Positions 36,970-47,792 of a stretch of 64,000 bases of DNA are shown one piece after another. Position 1 is the stretch's first letter; each line of letters begins with the position of its first letter. Both the position numbers and the translations under genes were made by a program. This DNA comes from Tricholomella constricta (taxonomy: Eukaryota > Basidiomycota > Agaricomycetes > Agaricales > Lyophyllaceae): positions 1,922,001 to 1,986,000 of the forward strand of contig JAACJP010000001.1 in NCBI GenBank assembly GCA_013368375.1, given 5' to 3'. The notes under the pieces are model-generated. The model saw nothing but the letters and a program-made list of their open reading frames with translations. It did no database searches and had not been told where the DNA came from.

Positions 36970-38833
36970 CTATGGTGAAGGACAGTCGGGTATCTTGATG
37001 TCTTTGAGGGTTCGGCTAAAAAATGTCGATAAGTCTCATCAAAAGCAGCGTCGTCGGATCCGTCAACCCACTCTGCGTTGAAAAGACCCCACCATCCCTT
37101 GATAGATTATAAGTTAGCAACGCGTCTACTAGTTATCAGGCAATTCGAATACCTCGACACCACCAAATTGAATGTCCTGAATTCATCGGTGAGTAAGCGG
37201 GAGCGTAGACTAACACACAAGATACTCATACCTTCCATTCTTCGTCGAAGAACTAAACAAGAAAAATCAACGATAGGTCAGGTGCATGAGAAGGGATGCC
37301 CTCACCTCAAAGAAGAAGTATGGGATCCCGTTTGCATTAGCTTGGCAGACAAAGGTGTCCATGAAAGTCTGAAGTCCTGCAACGGAGGCGTCAGCAGCAC
37401 CGTTGTTAGCGTTTCCGAGGTCAGACGATTTCTGCCCGAGGAAAGGCGTTCAGCGCAAAGCGTAATTTCGTAGGCGATACGATAGCGCACCGTTGGCCAG
37501 CCAGTCTCGGCGATGTACATTTTCGGCTATCGATCCTTGAGTCAGGGCCGGCAGTAGAATTAGAGAAACGAACTCACACTGTTGGGCAAAAGGGCAGCAG
37601 GTCGCACGTTCGTCTCCTCAAAGAATGTCGTTACCCAATCAGCAGCACCCTCGGCCGTTGTGTTGGCAAACCATGCGTGCACATTGGACAACTATTGGAG
37701 AAGATAGTCCTTAGCTCAAGACATTCGGGTGTTAGAGGAGAAAATACTTGCGCCATAGTCGATGGACTTGAGGACATCGCTGTTGAAGAAACTGCCTGCG
37801 TCCGAATTGCCGACTGGGATTTCCTTCGACAACGAGAGACTAGCGAGCATATCTCGGGTATCCTGAATATTGGCTATAAGGATAGCGGCGCCTTACCATG
37901 ACCGAGAGTTAGCGAAACACGAAATCTCGAGTGAGGCTGGATTACCCTCTTTAGCTACTTCTGACTCGGCGTCGGTAGATTTACGCTCGGTGAGATAGCT
38001 GCGCGGTTACTGTCAAAACTAGCTTTCAAGTAGTAGGACTTGGCCCTTACTTGAGCATGAATTCATTCCCTACTGTAACACCGGCGATATGATCCGTTCC
38101 GTAGGTGAGGATGGCGTCCTTGATAAGTTCCCGCTGCCTTTCGTACGGTACATTGTCTGTGGGCACGACGTAGTTGCCAACGAAGACCTCCATGTCGACC
38201 TTTGTCTGCTTGATGGCCTCAAGCTAATCAAAAATCAGCAAATTTCTCCGGTTTCGTGTGTCAAATAACAGCTTACGACAAGGGCGGTCTGGTTGCAGTC
38301 GGCACCGTACAGGCGAACTCGGCTTGTAAGTTGAGACAACAGCTATAGGAGATGAGCATTTCGGCCTGATTCAGACGAAGGAAAAACGAGCGCACCTGGA
38401 TATCCTTGATGACATTTTCTGCCTCACCAATTAATCGAATATAGCGTCATGCGAAAAAGCCCCACATACCCAATGAATTTCCACATTCCGGGAGTAGAGA
38501 GCCTTCAGGAGTGTATGCCATTCCATAAAATGATTTGTATAAATTAGGGTCTTTCTTGAAGACACTGGGATCCTTGCTGGCGTTCTTGTCTGTAGAACTT
38601 CCGGACGAGGGTTTCGAAGACTTGTTATTGTTGGACAACGTAATGCCAATTCCAACGCCCGCTGCGATGAGAACGACCAGGGTAACGATAGTTCCGATGA
38701 CCTGCGCAGTTGTGAGTCCCAGAAGACCATCACTTCTGAAGAAGAGGAAACACACGATGTATTTTGACCGCCGTTGTCTGCTTGCGCTCTTTTCCATCGA
38801 GTATTGTCCTAGTCCTTGATAGTTTTCCGTCAT
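36970..38833 (-). CDS. Membrane-anchored GH17 beta-1,3-glucanase
   Basis: The start MTENYQGLGQYSMEKSASRQ gives a short cytosolic part, then a membrane segment (AQVIGTIVTLVVLIAAGVGI), a Ser/Lys-rich linker and the GH17 domain. The domain opens with KSFYGMAYTPEGSLLPECG. Catalytic motifs are GVTVGNEFML (acid/base Glu) and KMYIAETGWPT (nucleophile Glu). Other blocks are TSRVRLYGADCNQTALVLEA and VHAWFANTTAEGAADWVTTF. The last splice joins LFNA to DRTLKDIKIPDC, the usual GH17 ending, and the stop is at 36970-36972. Such type II enzymes act on cell-wall beta-1,3-glucan. About nine introns are present. It is unrelated in position to the GH16 gene. Confidence 0.88.
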
Positions 38834-39409
38834 GATCTCAAATCAAGCGGTCAGAGGGGTAAAGAGCGGAAGAGGGTCGGGCCAAGCGTTGGGCGAGGGT
38901 TGTTTGTAAGAGAGAATATGAAACAAAGGCCTCGGAGCGCCGCTATGAAGGGACTTGGGTGAGGTGTCAGTTGTTAGTTGTCGTCGTATTGCCAAGCGGC
39001 CATCTGACCTTTGTCCAGTGTTGCTTGGCATCCAATTCATAAGGCGGCTGTGATGGAGCCTGCGATATAACACATGGACGAACGACAGTCTCTGCACCCG
39101 CTAGGCATAGCCTATCCAGTGCAGCATAAAACTTCCTTTAACCAAGTGTCGACCATGGTGGTTAGATCTGTTCAGGACGTCAGACCGGCTTTCACTTGGC
39201 GTCACAGTTACACCGCCACAGACATTCTGCAGACTTGACGTTTCTATTTTGGAAAATTCTTCATTGAGTAGCCGTCGTGCATCATGCATCAATACTGGCG
39301 CCTCGAACTTCTTTTATAACGTGAAGCCGAGAGCTGTTCTGCAAATAAGTGAGATAGCAAAGATTTCCGTGAAATTGTGATCTAAATCTCCGTTCAGATA
39401 TACTTATAA
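38834..39409. other. Spacer between GH17 start and RIB1 stop
   Basis: Both neighbours are on the minus strand. This holds the GH17 promoter and RIB1 3' flank. Small frames (38843-39097 and 39101-39292, minus) show no domain. Confidence 0.4.
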
Positions 39410-40945
39410 TCATACTGACTGCTCCTCCATCCATAACGGAAGGATGTGCCCCATCCTCACAACCTTCGTCCGCAAGTATTTGTCTAGATCGTCGCCGTAT
39501 ACCGCGTTCCCTCCTATCAACGTGGCGCCCGCCACCCTCTCATCCTCACTATGCTGCATGATATAAGGATTCGGTTCCACGACAGAGTTTTTCATCATGA
39601 GCGACGGATGTCTTTTCTGCCAGCTCCGCGGGATCATAGGAACGCGCTCGACAATCCACAAGCCCTCCTTCTGCAACGCCTCCACCTTGTCAGGGTTGTT
39701 TGTCAGCACCCGAACCCCTTCGCCCGCTTCCGTGCCGGCCTGGCCTCCCAAACCCAGATCACGCAGGATGCCGCAAGCAATCTCGTATCCTCGCTCGTCT
39801 GCCTGATGTCCAAGCATGAGGTTTGCAGTCACTGTATCATGACCCAGGTCTTGGAGGTTGTAGGCACGGATTTTGGATAGAAGCCCGATACCCCGGCCCT
39901 CCTGCCGGAGGTAAACAACGGCGCCTCGTCCGGGGATTGTAGTGGGGCCGTCAAGAGGTGTTGAGGGGGGGATGGTGATAGGTTGAGATATTTGTCGAAT
40001 AGCCTCGTCCAATTGTTCGCCACAGTCGCAGCGCATGCTGCCTACGGTTTCACCCGTGAAGCATTCCGAATGGATACGAATGAGGGGAGACGGTATGGCG
40101 GGGTTAAGGTCACTTGATTTCGGGCACACTGTCGATGGTTTAGAAGTCCTCTGAGACGTCGCAGAGAGACGTCCGACATAGGCTCCTCGAGTGATGCGGT
40201 CCATCTCAGTTTCACCCTCCCACGCAGCGTCCAAGGACCGGGATCGTATGGGAGGTGCTGAGATCGGACCAGGGTGATCGGAAAGCTGAGCGGGGTCGAT
40301 GACGATGGCCAGATGCTCTTTAGTGTCGCGGTTGTTGTGATACAGATGAAGGAAGGCTGGACCGTGGGGTGTGGGTATCCGGGTCCTGGCCATGCATTTG
40401 ACCTCAACAGGCGGGAGAGCTGGTACGGGAGGCGCAACGCGCTCGGATGGCGGCGCCACCTTAGGCCGGGGCTTAGGCTCGGAAGTCGGAGATAATAAGG
40501 ATGATCTGCGCTTCCTAGTCGAGGATGGGATGTTGTCTGCCAACTTGAGCGGATTCATCTCACGGTCGAATGGGTCATTCTCCTTTCCGTCCTCCACAAC
40601 CGCCTCACGCAACCGCTGTCTCCGGGGAGCTTGTCGGCTCACGTAGGTGAAGCGTCTGCGGTCGCACTTGGTAGCAGCATCCTCTCCGGTAAACTTTGTC
40701 CAGTCCCAAGAACCCTCGTGCTGAGGAAGCATGACACCTGGAAAGAAATCGTGGTGGTAGTGATTCCGAGTGACATTGGGACCAGAAGCGGCAGCGGCAG
40801 CGATGAGGAGGGGGTCGAGTGCAGCATCCCTCCGAGCGAAGACAGCCTTAGGAGTCGGCTTAGCCGGAGCGGTTAAGATGTCGAGGAGAACAGCATCGGA
40901 ATCCTCACAACCGGCGAAGTGATTATGGGGAACACTGCGGGACAT
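39410..40945 (-). CDS. RIB1: GTP cyclohydrolase II
   Basis: A single uninterrupted frame of 511 residues. The first 200 residues are a low-complexity extension (MSRSVPHNHFAGCEDSDAVL...) with a conserved-looking ARTRIPTPHGPAFLHLYHNN at the domain start. The zinc site is RIHSECFTGETVGSMRCDCG, with cysteines spaced C-x10-C-x-C. Catalytic and GTP-binding blocks are VVYLRQEGRGIGLLSKIRAY, HDTVTANLMLGHQADERGYE and GVRVLTNNPDKVEALQKEGL. The enzyme opens GTP to 2,5-diamino-6-ribosylamino-pyrimidinone phosphate, the first step of riboflavin synthesis. No intron is needed, unusual among neighbours. Length is typical of basidiomycete orthologues, longer than bacterial RibA. Confidence 0.95.
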   Translation of the reverse strand: MSRSVPHNHFAGCEDSDAVLLDILTAPAKPTPKAVFARRDAALDPLLIAAAAASGPNVTRNHYHHDFFPGVMLPQHEGSWDWTKFTGEDAATKCDRRRFTYVSRQAPRRQRLREAVVEDGKENDPFDREMNPLKLADNIPSSTRKRRSSLLSPTSEPKPRPKVAPPSERVAPPVPALPPVEVKCMARTRIPTPHGPAFLHLYHNNRDTKEHLAIVIDPAQLSDHPGPISAPPIRSRSLDAAWEGETEMDRITRGAYVGRLSATSQRTSKPSTVCPKSSDLNPAIPSPLIRIHSECFTGETVGSMRCDCGEQLDEAIRQISQPITIPPSTPLDGPTTIPGRGAVVYLRQEGRGIGLLSKIRAYNLQDLGHDTVTANLMLGHQADERGYEIACGILRDLGLGGQAGTEAGEGVRVLTNNPDKVEALQKEGLWIVERVPMIPRSWQKRHPSLMMKNSVVEPNPYIMQHSEDERVAGATLIGGNAVYGDDLDKYLRTKVVRMGHILPLWMEEQSV

Positions 40946-41122
40946 GGAAGTGGCAGTCTAAGGGGAAATGGCAGGGAATGAGAGGATGGTGGGATCTGAC
41001 TGAGCTGGAGGTCAGCGTGGATTTATGTGCAACGGGTAAAAGGAAACTTGTTACTTTTTGATTAGATTTCTCTGTCATTCACATGTCGGTAATGACTAAA
41101 GCACGATCGTCACGCTACGCCT

Positions 41123-41128
41123 CACGTG
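41123..41128. promoter_or_regulatory. CACGTG E-box between RIB1 and membrane-protein gene
   Basis: The site lies 178 bp from the RIB1 start and directly before the first ATG of the plus-strand gene. Confidence 0.35.
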
Positions 41129-41323
41129 ATGTTAACCGACCCGATCGTCCCACCACTCGGCTACGAAGTATTAGCGCTGCTACTTACCAGTACAACGGTC
41201 TCCTCCCTCCGCAGCCACGCTGGTTCGTCGTCGCCGTCGCGTTGCTGGCTTTGTCCGCCTACAACAGACCCTTATACCGAGCCTATCCCCCGACATGGAT
41301 TTATTTTGCTAAATCGCTTCAGC

Positions 41324-42052
41324 ATGCACCCGAGTTTGCGCCTATGGATCTTACCCTTAATGCTTCATTTCATCACCGGGTATACCCTGTCTTTTATGCA
41401 TCAGTGGCGATCCTTAACGTCGTTCTCCAGGCTCTTTGCTGCACCAACATCGAGCTCGACACATCTGACGACACTCACACACGTTCCTTTAAGCATATCT
41501 ATACCAACCTACAACCCGACCCTATTCCCTGACAAAACAACTACACCTACCGTGCCGCGTTTATCGACGCACGCTCCGTTTGGAACCCATACACGCCCTC
41601 CAAGACCCACTCGAACTAGAAATCCTGACTCCAGACAGCCACATCGACCTTCTCATCAAACTCCCATTGTCATATTCTTTGAAGTTTTATGTGGCGTCGT
41701 TGCGCTGATGCTTTTCTTGGGCTTGCTGCGCTTCTTCTACTCGTACAGGAAAACACCCAATCGGGATCGCGTTTCGGGGATCATCAGCCGTCACCAGCTA
41801 CAAATGGAACTGGAGGAGCTTCGCCGCCGACCTACCCCAAGGAGATATTCCACTCAAGAGCCTGCACCTCCATACGTGCCGCGTCCTCCTTCCTACGTAG
41901 AGACTGCATCTACGACAACGAGGGCCGCTCAGGCTACCTACGATGCCCTTCCTAATACAAGTCCTCCTGGCTCTCCAACGCGTTCACATACATCATTTGA
42001 GGCAGCTCAACCATTGGTTCCCGTGCCCAGCCACCCTCTTTCTAACGGATGA
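41324..42052 (+). CDS. Single-pass membrane protein, unknown
   Basis: The confident part is the C-terminal half: a Ser/Thr/Pro-rich segment, one strong membrane helix (PIVIFFEVLCGVVALMLFLG), a basic juxtamembrane stretch (RFFYSYRKTPNRDRV), then a cytosolic Pro-rich tail with HQLQMELEELRRRPTPRRYS and PPYVPRPPSYVET, ending PSHPLSNG. I start it at 41324 because MHPSLRLWILPLMLHFITGY could serve as a signal peptide, giving a type I membrane topology. The same frame is open back to an ATG at 41129. A competing frame covers 41083-41532 and the two could also be spliced. PPxY-like sites in the tail may bind WW domains of Rsp5-type ligases; that is inference. Confidence 0.5.
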   Translation: MHPSLRLWILPLMLHFITGYTLSFMHQWRSLTSFSRLFAAPTSSSTHLTTLTHVPLSISIPTYNPTLFPDKTTTPTVPRLSTHAPFGTHTRPPRPTRTRNPDSRQPHRPSHQTPIVIFFEVLCGVVALMLFLGLLRFFYSYRKTPNRDRVSGIISRHQLQMELEELRRRPTPRRYSTQEPAPPYVPRPPSYVETASTTTRAAQATYDALPNTSPPGSPTRSHTSFEAAQPLVPVPSHPLSNG

Positions 42053-42383
42053 ACCGGTCTCCTGTCATTAATCATGCCAAAAATATGCTGTTTCTACCGA
42101 CAGCAGCCTTCACAGTACGAACGTACGAAACAAAAGAACTGTGGTCCTCACTGATTGTACTTTTGGCAGATGGACCCTGCCCACATGGTGGGCATTTTTA
42201 TCGAAATGGACAATCTTGTACTACATGAGTTGGGATATCTATGGTTTTTCTGATGCTCTGTCATCAATACTTGCTATGTCCGGACTTGCTGTGGATGGAC
42301 GGAGGGATACTGAATCGATCCAAATTGTTTTAATGGACGCATTCCCTACCATTATCCAAGTGGGTCGACGAAGAAAAAATAGC
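42053..42383. other. Spacer before duplicated segment
   Basis: An 81-codon plus-strand frame (42141-42386) runs exactly into the duplication border but has no recognisable domain. Otherwise 3' flank of the membrane-protein gene. Confidence 0.35.
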
Positions 42384-43005
42384 TAGATGGCCTTAAGACA
42401 AGCAACATCATGTACGATTATGCGCCCTCACACCTGCTAGGTGAAGATTTGCCAACGTTTGGCCTCGGCGGCTCCCTCGCCAACGAGTTTAGCCACTTGC
42501 CACCTTATCCCACTCTCTACACGTTCGATGCACCCTCGCCGCTTATGAATCCGGGCCTCAGCCATTCTGCCTCTCCCTCCCCCTCACCGCCTCGCAGTTA
42601 TCTGCAAACTCCGAACAAATCGAGGGCATACATCTCGTCCTCGCCATCCACGCCCACGCCCTCCACGCTCTCACAGTCTCCCCATCTATACGCCGAGCCG
42701 ACACGTGCAGCGCATGGTCAGCAGAAGATGATCTGGGATTTCGATGCGGCCTTCTTCGGGACGCCGTATGAACAGCTCCAACGCTTTATGCCTGAATAAT
42801 TGTACAGTGTACAGCTACTCTTTTACGTCTCTCGCTTGTCTGGCACTTGCGGGTTTTTCGACGATCGATTTTTTTTTTTCAACGACCCCTTCGACCCACG
42901 TACTGTATCGATATCACAGCCTGACGACCCACTCTTTTATACACCGCTGGTATACCCCGTAGTCTTTACCCTAATACCTAACATTCATTACTATTTAGTG
43001 TATCA
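42384..43005 (+). pseudogene. Inverted duplication, copy B: truncated zinc-finger gene 3' end
   Basis: This is the inverted copy of 8365-8986. It carries the last exon without any zinc-finger exon. An open frame from ATG 42410 to 42799 keeps all 129 codons (MYDYAPSHLLGEDLPTFG to QRFMPE) with a single Asp-to-Gly change. The left border falls at the TAG of the donor gene's last intron; the right border is 206 bp past the stop codon. No poly-A tract follows, so I see no sign of retroposition. I find no target-site duplication. The copy is in the same direction as, and 223 bp upstream of, the ubiquitin-protease start, so it probably lies in that gene's promoter region. Confidence 0.85.
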
Positions 43006-43101
43006 TAACAAGCACATTGTTGATCGAAACAATGGTTGCCGGATGCCATCAGGAACAAACAAGTGAATTGGCAATCCGGCGATAAAATATTTACTTCACG
43101 T

Positions 43102-43134
43102 TCATCATCATCGTCGTCGTCGTCGCCATCGTCG
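43102..43134. repeat. TCA/TCG trinucleotide tract
   Basis: A run of TCA then TCG triplets lies between duplication copy B and the ubiquitin-protease start, probably in the 5' UTR. Confidence 0.7.
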
Positions 43135-43228
43135 CGCAGCGCTGGTGCCGGTCATTTACCTTCGTCACTGCTGGACGCGCGTACTGTGTCCGATCTCGTT
43201 TGTAAGCTCGCCTCCGCGCACTTCGAGA

Positions 43229-45375
43229 ATGATGCTTGCTTCGCCGCTCCTGCCTACCCAGCCTGTTTTCACCGCCGCCCATGTCTCTGACGACTCCCCA
43301 CTACAATACCGCCCAGCACGAGATAAAGAGGCCTTCAACAGCCTGCTTCCACCGCCTATCGAGTTCATAGAAGGCTCCTCCTCCGGCGCATTGGCTGTGC
43401 CCCCCGGTAAGTATGAGCCCATAAACGCTTCACCCAAGGCATCCAAGCCAGACGTACGTGTCCTTTCTCGCGTTTTCCCACCTCCCCAGCCACAATGCCC
43501 CTTATAGCGCCGAGAAACATCGAAGCCACCTACCGCAACGCCAGTGAAGCCCGCCGGCGCCTCTACATCAAATCTCAAAAGCACCCTATCCCTGCACCCC
43601 GGCGGCATCGACGCAACATGGCCAGAGACCTGCAATCGCGCCACCGGGCTCTACAACAGCGGCAACACATGTTTCCTCAACAGTGCACTGCAGTGTCTGC
43701 TGCATACGCCACCTTTGCTCCGGATGCTGATCACACATAAGCGAGATACATGTGCGCCTATTTTCTCGTCAGTGCTGCATTTTAATTGAAGTTCCATCGG
43801 ATAGGTCGCGTGGATAAGGGGTTCTGCATGTCGTGTAATATGAGGGTCGTTATGGTGCAAGCCCACACCCAGAATGTCGCCTTCTCTCCGACACCGATAT
43901 CCAACAAACTCCAAGGCAAGCCTCGCATCAAACGATCATCCTTGAATCACAACTGACGCTCCGTTGCAGTCATCGCCAAACACCTAAGGAAAGGCAGGCA
44001 GGAAGATTCACACGAATTCCTGCGATACGCAATAGACGCCATGCAAAAGGCCTGCTTGGCGGGACACCCACCGTATGTCCGCGCGCGCCTCTCATTATAT
44101 CAGCGGGCTGATCATCATTCTCTCATCAGAAAACTCGACCCCAGGCTCGCAGAAACAACCTGGGTGCACAAAATCTTCGGTGGTCAACTGCGTTCGCGCG
44201 TGACGTGCAGGGACTGCGGACACAACAGCGATACTTTTGATCGGATACTGGACCTCAGCGTCGATATTCACCGCGCGGAGGCACTAAAGGAGGCGTTGAA
44301 AAAGTTCGTGGCGGTGGACTACCTCAAAGGTGCCGACAAGTACAAATGCGAAAAGTGAATACCTCGCTTCCGACGTCTCTGGAAAGGATGCTGACCATCG
44401 TCCACCAGGTGCAAGAAGCATGTAAACGCTGAGAAACGGTTTACCGTGCACGAGGCACCGCTCGTACTCACTGTGCACCTGAAGCGATTTTCGCCGCTGG
44501 GCAGGAAGATTGGGCATTTCGTTCAGTACGATGACGAGCTTTCGCTTCAGCCTTACATGAGCGAGGGTCACTACGGGCCGACGTACTCGCTATATAGCGT
44601 CATCTGCCACGCCGGTGGAGGACCTAACTCGGGACATTATTACTCCTTCGTGAAGAGTAGAGATGGGCGTTGGTGGGAGATGAACGACGAGTCAGTGTCG
44701 CCCATTTCTGGCCCGCCACACAAGAAAAACGCGTACATGCTGTTTTATCAACGGAAGAAGGGACAGGGTCTCGAGGCAGCGGTCAACCCGGGCACATCGC
44801 AACCAAGGCCAAGTCTTGTTGGGTCAATGAAAAAACGGAAGGAGAGGGAAGGGGGCGACGAGGATACAGGCATCAGGGTATCGGCGCCGTTCATTGGGCC
44901 TTTGCTTCCGTCGCCAGCGCTAGACGCCAGCGGCTCAGAGCCGAAGCGCCAGAAGGTGAACGGGGCAGATCCACAGGCTGCGTTGGTGAAGAAGAAGATT
45001 CAGGCTGCTGCAACTGCGTCGGCCAAGAGCACTCTAAAGGGTTTGGCGGCTTATGCGTCGGAGGACGAGGACGAGGGCGAGGGCGACGACCAAAAGCCCG
45101 AGATGCAAAAGAGCAACGGTCAAGCTTCATCTCCCCCTACACCGCAGCCCTTGTCGTCGCAGTCATCATCGTCTCTACCCGTGCCCGTGGACACTTTTTA
45201 TTCGTCGAGTAACTCAAAGAAGCGAAATGCACATTATCATGAAGGCCTGGCTGGACGCAAGAAAGACGCACGGCGACATTTGGGCATACAGTCTCGCTCG
45301 AGCGGGTATCGCGGTTCGAATCTCAATCCGTACGCCAGTTTGGGCAAGCGCAACAACAGACCGCGGGGGATTTGA
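43229..45375 (+). CDS. Ubiquitin carboxyl-terminal hydrolase (USP36/Ubp10-like)
   Basis: The first true ATGs are at 43229/43232, giving MLASPLLPTQPVFTAAHVSD and a disordered N-terminus. The USP domain starts with the Cys box GLYNSGNTCFLNSALQCLL. Further blocks are CMSCNMRVVMVQAH, QEDSHEFLRYAIDAMQKACL, a zinc-binding region (SRVTCRDCGHNSDTFDRILD then KYKCEKCKKHVNAEK), LTVHLKRFSPLGRKIGHFVQ, and the His box YSVICHAGGGPNSGHYYSFV with YMLFYQRKK. The C-terminal 200 residues are basic/acidic low-complexity, ending RKDARRHLGI and KRNNRPRGI, which suggests a nuclear or nucleolar place like USP36/Ubp10. It removes ubiquitin from substrates. About four introns. It converges on the PP2C gene (173 bp between stops). 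Confidence 0.92.
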
Positions 45376-45548
45376 CTGGGGACTGATGGAGACGGGTTGT
45401 GTGACTGACGGACATGCGAGTCGATGTAAATTTATTGTTGTCACGATACGCATTGTAACGTTAATATTAATATTGAAGTACAAGACCTCCGAGGACGTGT
45501 AAGTGCTAAATACATACATAAAGTATATCCATAACACAAAGCATACCG

Positions 45549-47367
45549 CTACAGCTTGGACTTGATGGACGTGACCTTCGCAGCGTCCTCGTTGCCGTCC
45601 TCCCACCATACCACGGTCACAGTGAGATCGTCCCTGTAGCGCCGCGAATACGGCGCAGGTATGCTGAGCAGCTTGCGCAGATAGTCCTCGTCGCCGCCGC
45701 CAAACGCGTTGCGGATGAGATGCGCGCTGACGTTGTCGTCAGCAAATGCCCACGAGCCAGTGTTCGCGTTCTTCTTCTTATTCTTGCCATCGACGCCCGC
45801 GGTGCCGGTGGATGTGGGTACGAGCCCAGGTAGATCAGACTTGGGTATGGTGCCTTTCAGGCCAGCGAGGTGCCCTCCCACCAGACTGACGACCTCCTCC
45901 GAGCTGTGATGGGGCGTAGTTAGTACGAGATAGAGAGATGAATACTTTTAGGCATACCTGAGCTGATCCCAAAGACCGTCCGTTGCGAGAACGAGGAACC
46001 GAAGCGCCTTCTCGCCAGATTCAAAGCTGTCATTGTTATCGGAGAAGTCGAGCTTGCGGTGAGTTACGACAGGCCGTGCGGTGACATAAGGAGGCGTTTT
46101 GAACAGGGTAGGCGGCGGGCGTAATGGCCTGCCGTTACCAACGAGGAATGCCTGGCTGAGCCTTTGGTCGATGCATCAGAGGGAGATTCATTACCTTGAA
46201 CACGGGCGAACTTACGTTTCCTGAATTGCGCGAGGCCATTTATACCTGGCGTCACCGAATGCGCGCGAAGGTTCCAAGCCACCTAATATCCGGCCGTCAC
46301 GTACAACAAAATCTGCCTCCTCCTTGGGGTGCTCCGACTGAAGACTACGTGTCCACCATAATAAGGAATGAATATCAATACAACGCCCAAAGAGTAAGAC
46401 CTCGCACCGTTTGAGCTCATTCGGATTCCTGCCGGTTTGGTCCTCGGTAAGGACTTCCACACGCCACTGTCCTTTCCCGTCAGAGGTCTTTTCCCAGACA
46501 CCAGCGACGGCGCGGCTGTCCCCTGTGCATGCAAGGTAAAGGTTGCGATGGGCAGTGTCAAAGACCGCCATCAGAGCACAGCTGCCTGAGTATGGATGTC
46601 AGCTTGACTCGGCAAGATACGACGACGTAAAACTAACCTGAAATTGCCGGGAGCATGGTAGTAAGTGCCATTGGATGCTGACTGAGGTCCGGAATAACTT
46701 TATTCTTCCGCGCCTCGGCATCGAAGTTGTTCGCAAGGATCTGGATGGGCATATTGAGGATCTCTGTGTCGAGTTTCGTGAAGGCACTTTCGATGGCATG
46801 CGCCACTCGCTGTGGGTCCGAATCTAGGGCCGACTGGGTCGACTGCGCCGACGATGACCACAAAAGAGATTTAACGCTCTGAAGAAGGCCTGTTGGTGGG
46901 GACTGTGGATTGGTGACGAGGTTCGATAGTTCCAGGGCGACAGCGTTGATGAGGACACGGGAGAGCAGCTGAGACGTGTCTCTCCCACCATGTCCGTCCA
47001 TGACGGCAAAGAAAAGGTAGTCTCCAGGGGCAGAAGGGTCGGACTCATCTCGCTGTACGATCTGGTGGGCGTTTGCATCCTCTATAGGATCATTCGATGA
47101 CAAAGCCGCAGTTGCATACTTCCACAAAGGACCTCCCGGGCGGGAATGGGTATTCAGGGTTGCGTGTTCTCTTATGCGCGTTTCGAGGACCTTGAGTGGG
47201 AGGAGTGGGAGTGATCTGGTTGCCATCTCTGGCCGTCCGTCGGCACCTTTGACTTTGACAGCAAGATCGAAGGTCTGGTGGTGCTCGGACTTGGACACGT
47301 AGTAGAGGTATGCCGGCGTACCAACGACCACGGCAGCTGCAATGGGTTTCCACGCGTTCCGTATCAT
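45549..47367 (-). CDS. PP2C-type Ser/Thr phosphatase, probably mitochondrial (PTC5-like)
   Basis: The N-terminus MIRNAWKPIAAAVVVGTPAY has a basic start and a hydrophobic stretch, consistent with mitochondrial targeting or an inner-membrane anchor. PP2C motifs appear in order: SNDPIEDANAHQIVQ, LFFAVMDGHGGRDTSQLLSR (metal-binding DG), GSCALMAVFDTAHRNLYLAC, TGDSRAVAGVWE, LGGLEPSRAFGDARYKW, LRFLVLATDGLWDQLSSEEV and, near the end, DDNVSAHLIRNAFGG with RRYRDDLTVTVVWWED. This order and the long inserts resemble yeast Ptc5/human PDP, which activate pyruvate dehydrogenase by dephosphorylation; the exact orthology is inferred. Several introns split the middle. Confidence 0.88.
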
Positions 47368-47570
47368 CCCCGAGAGAGAGAGGTCCCGCCGAATTCGGAA
47401 TTTCTAAGGCCAATGCTGGCATTAGCCTACTGTGATGAACCAAAAAGGTGGAATATACCGTTTAGGAGTCTTTAAATTTGGTTAGAAGACGAGGGCAAGA
47501 TATAAGGCATCGACATGTACGTGACGAGTCCGAGTCTGTTGTCGTCCAAGCGATTTCGGACTTGGCCAAT

Positions 47571-47576
47571 CACGTG
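47571..47576. promoter_or_regulatory. CACGTG E-box between PP2C and disordered-protein gene
   Basis: The palindrome sits about midway in a 425-bp divergent interval that otherwise holds no gene (47368-47792). Confidence 0.35.
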
Positions 47577-47792
47577 TGGTTTGTTTGTTTGGAAAGGAGG
47601 CCATTGTCGGGCAGCGATTTCTTGGAGATGGCCAGTTGGTTTACTCCTTGACCTTCACCCTCAATCCGCCGTTCGCCAGGACCCAGAGGACCAGCAGCGA
47701 TTAGCTTGCACCTGTCAATCGTCGCCTCGTGTGATCCTGCTGTTTGTACTGCACCTTCGAGTCATTCAGCAACTCACAGGGTCCTGCTCTAA

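Noticed and set aside
36108..37010. Continuous minus-strand frame linking the GH17 C-terminus to VPS17, suggesting a fusion
   Set aside because: Splicing LFNA to DRTLKDIKIPDC gives the standard GH17 ending in another frame with a stop at 36970, and VPS17 has its own ATG at 36590. The open frame between them is chance.
27571..38833. GLC3 and GH17, with GH16, as a glucan gene cluster
   Set aside because: They are far apart, separated by unrelated genes, and belong to different pathways (glycogen versus cell wall).
41083..41532. 149-codon frame with hydrophobic stretches, as the main gene at this locus
   Set aside because: The frame ending at 42052 holds the clear membrane helix and tail. I keep that one but note that the N-terminus is unresolved.
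42384..43005. Copy B as a transposable element or retrocopy
   Set aside because: No terminal repeats, transposase, poly-A tail or target-site duplication seen; it is simply a segment of a cellular gene.
45300..45330. GGTTCGAATCT, resembling a tRNA B-box
   Set aside because: It is inside the ubiquitin-protease coding frame and lacks an A-box.
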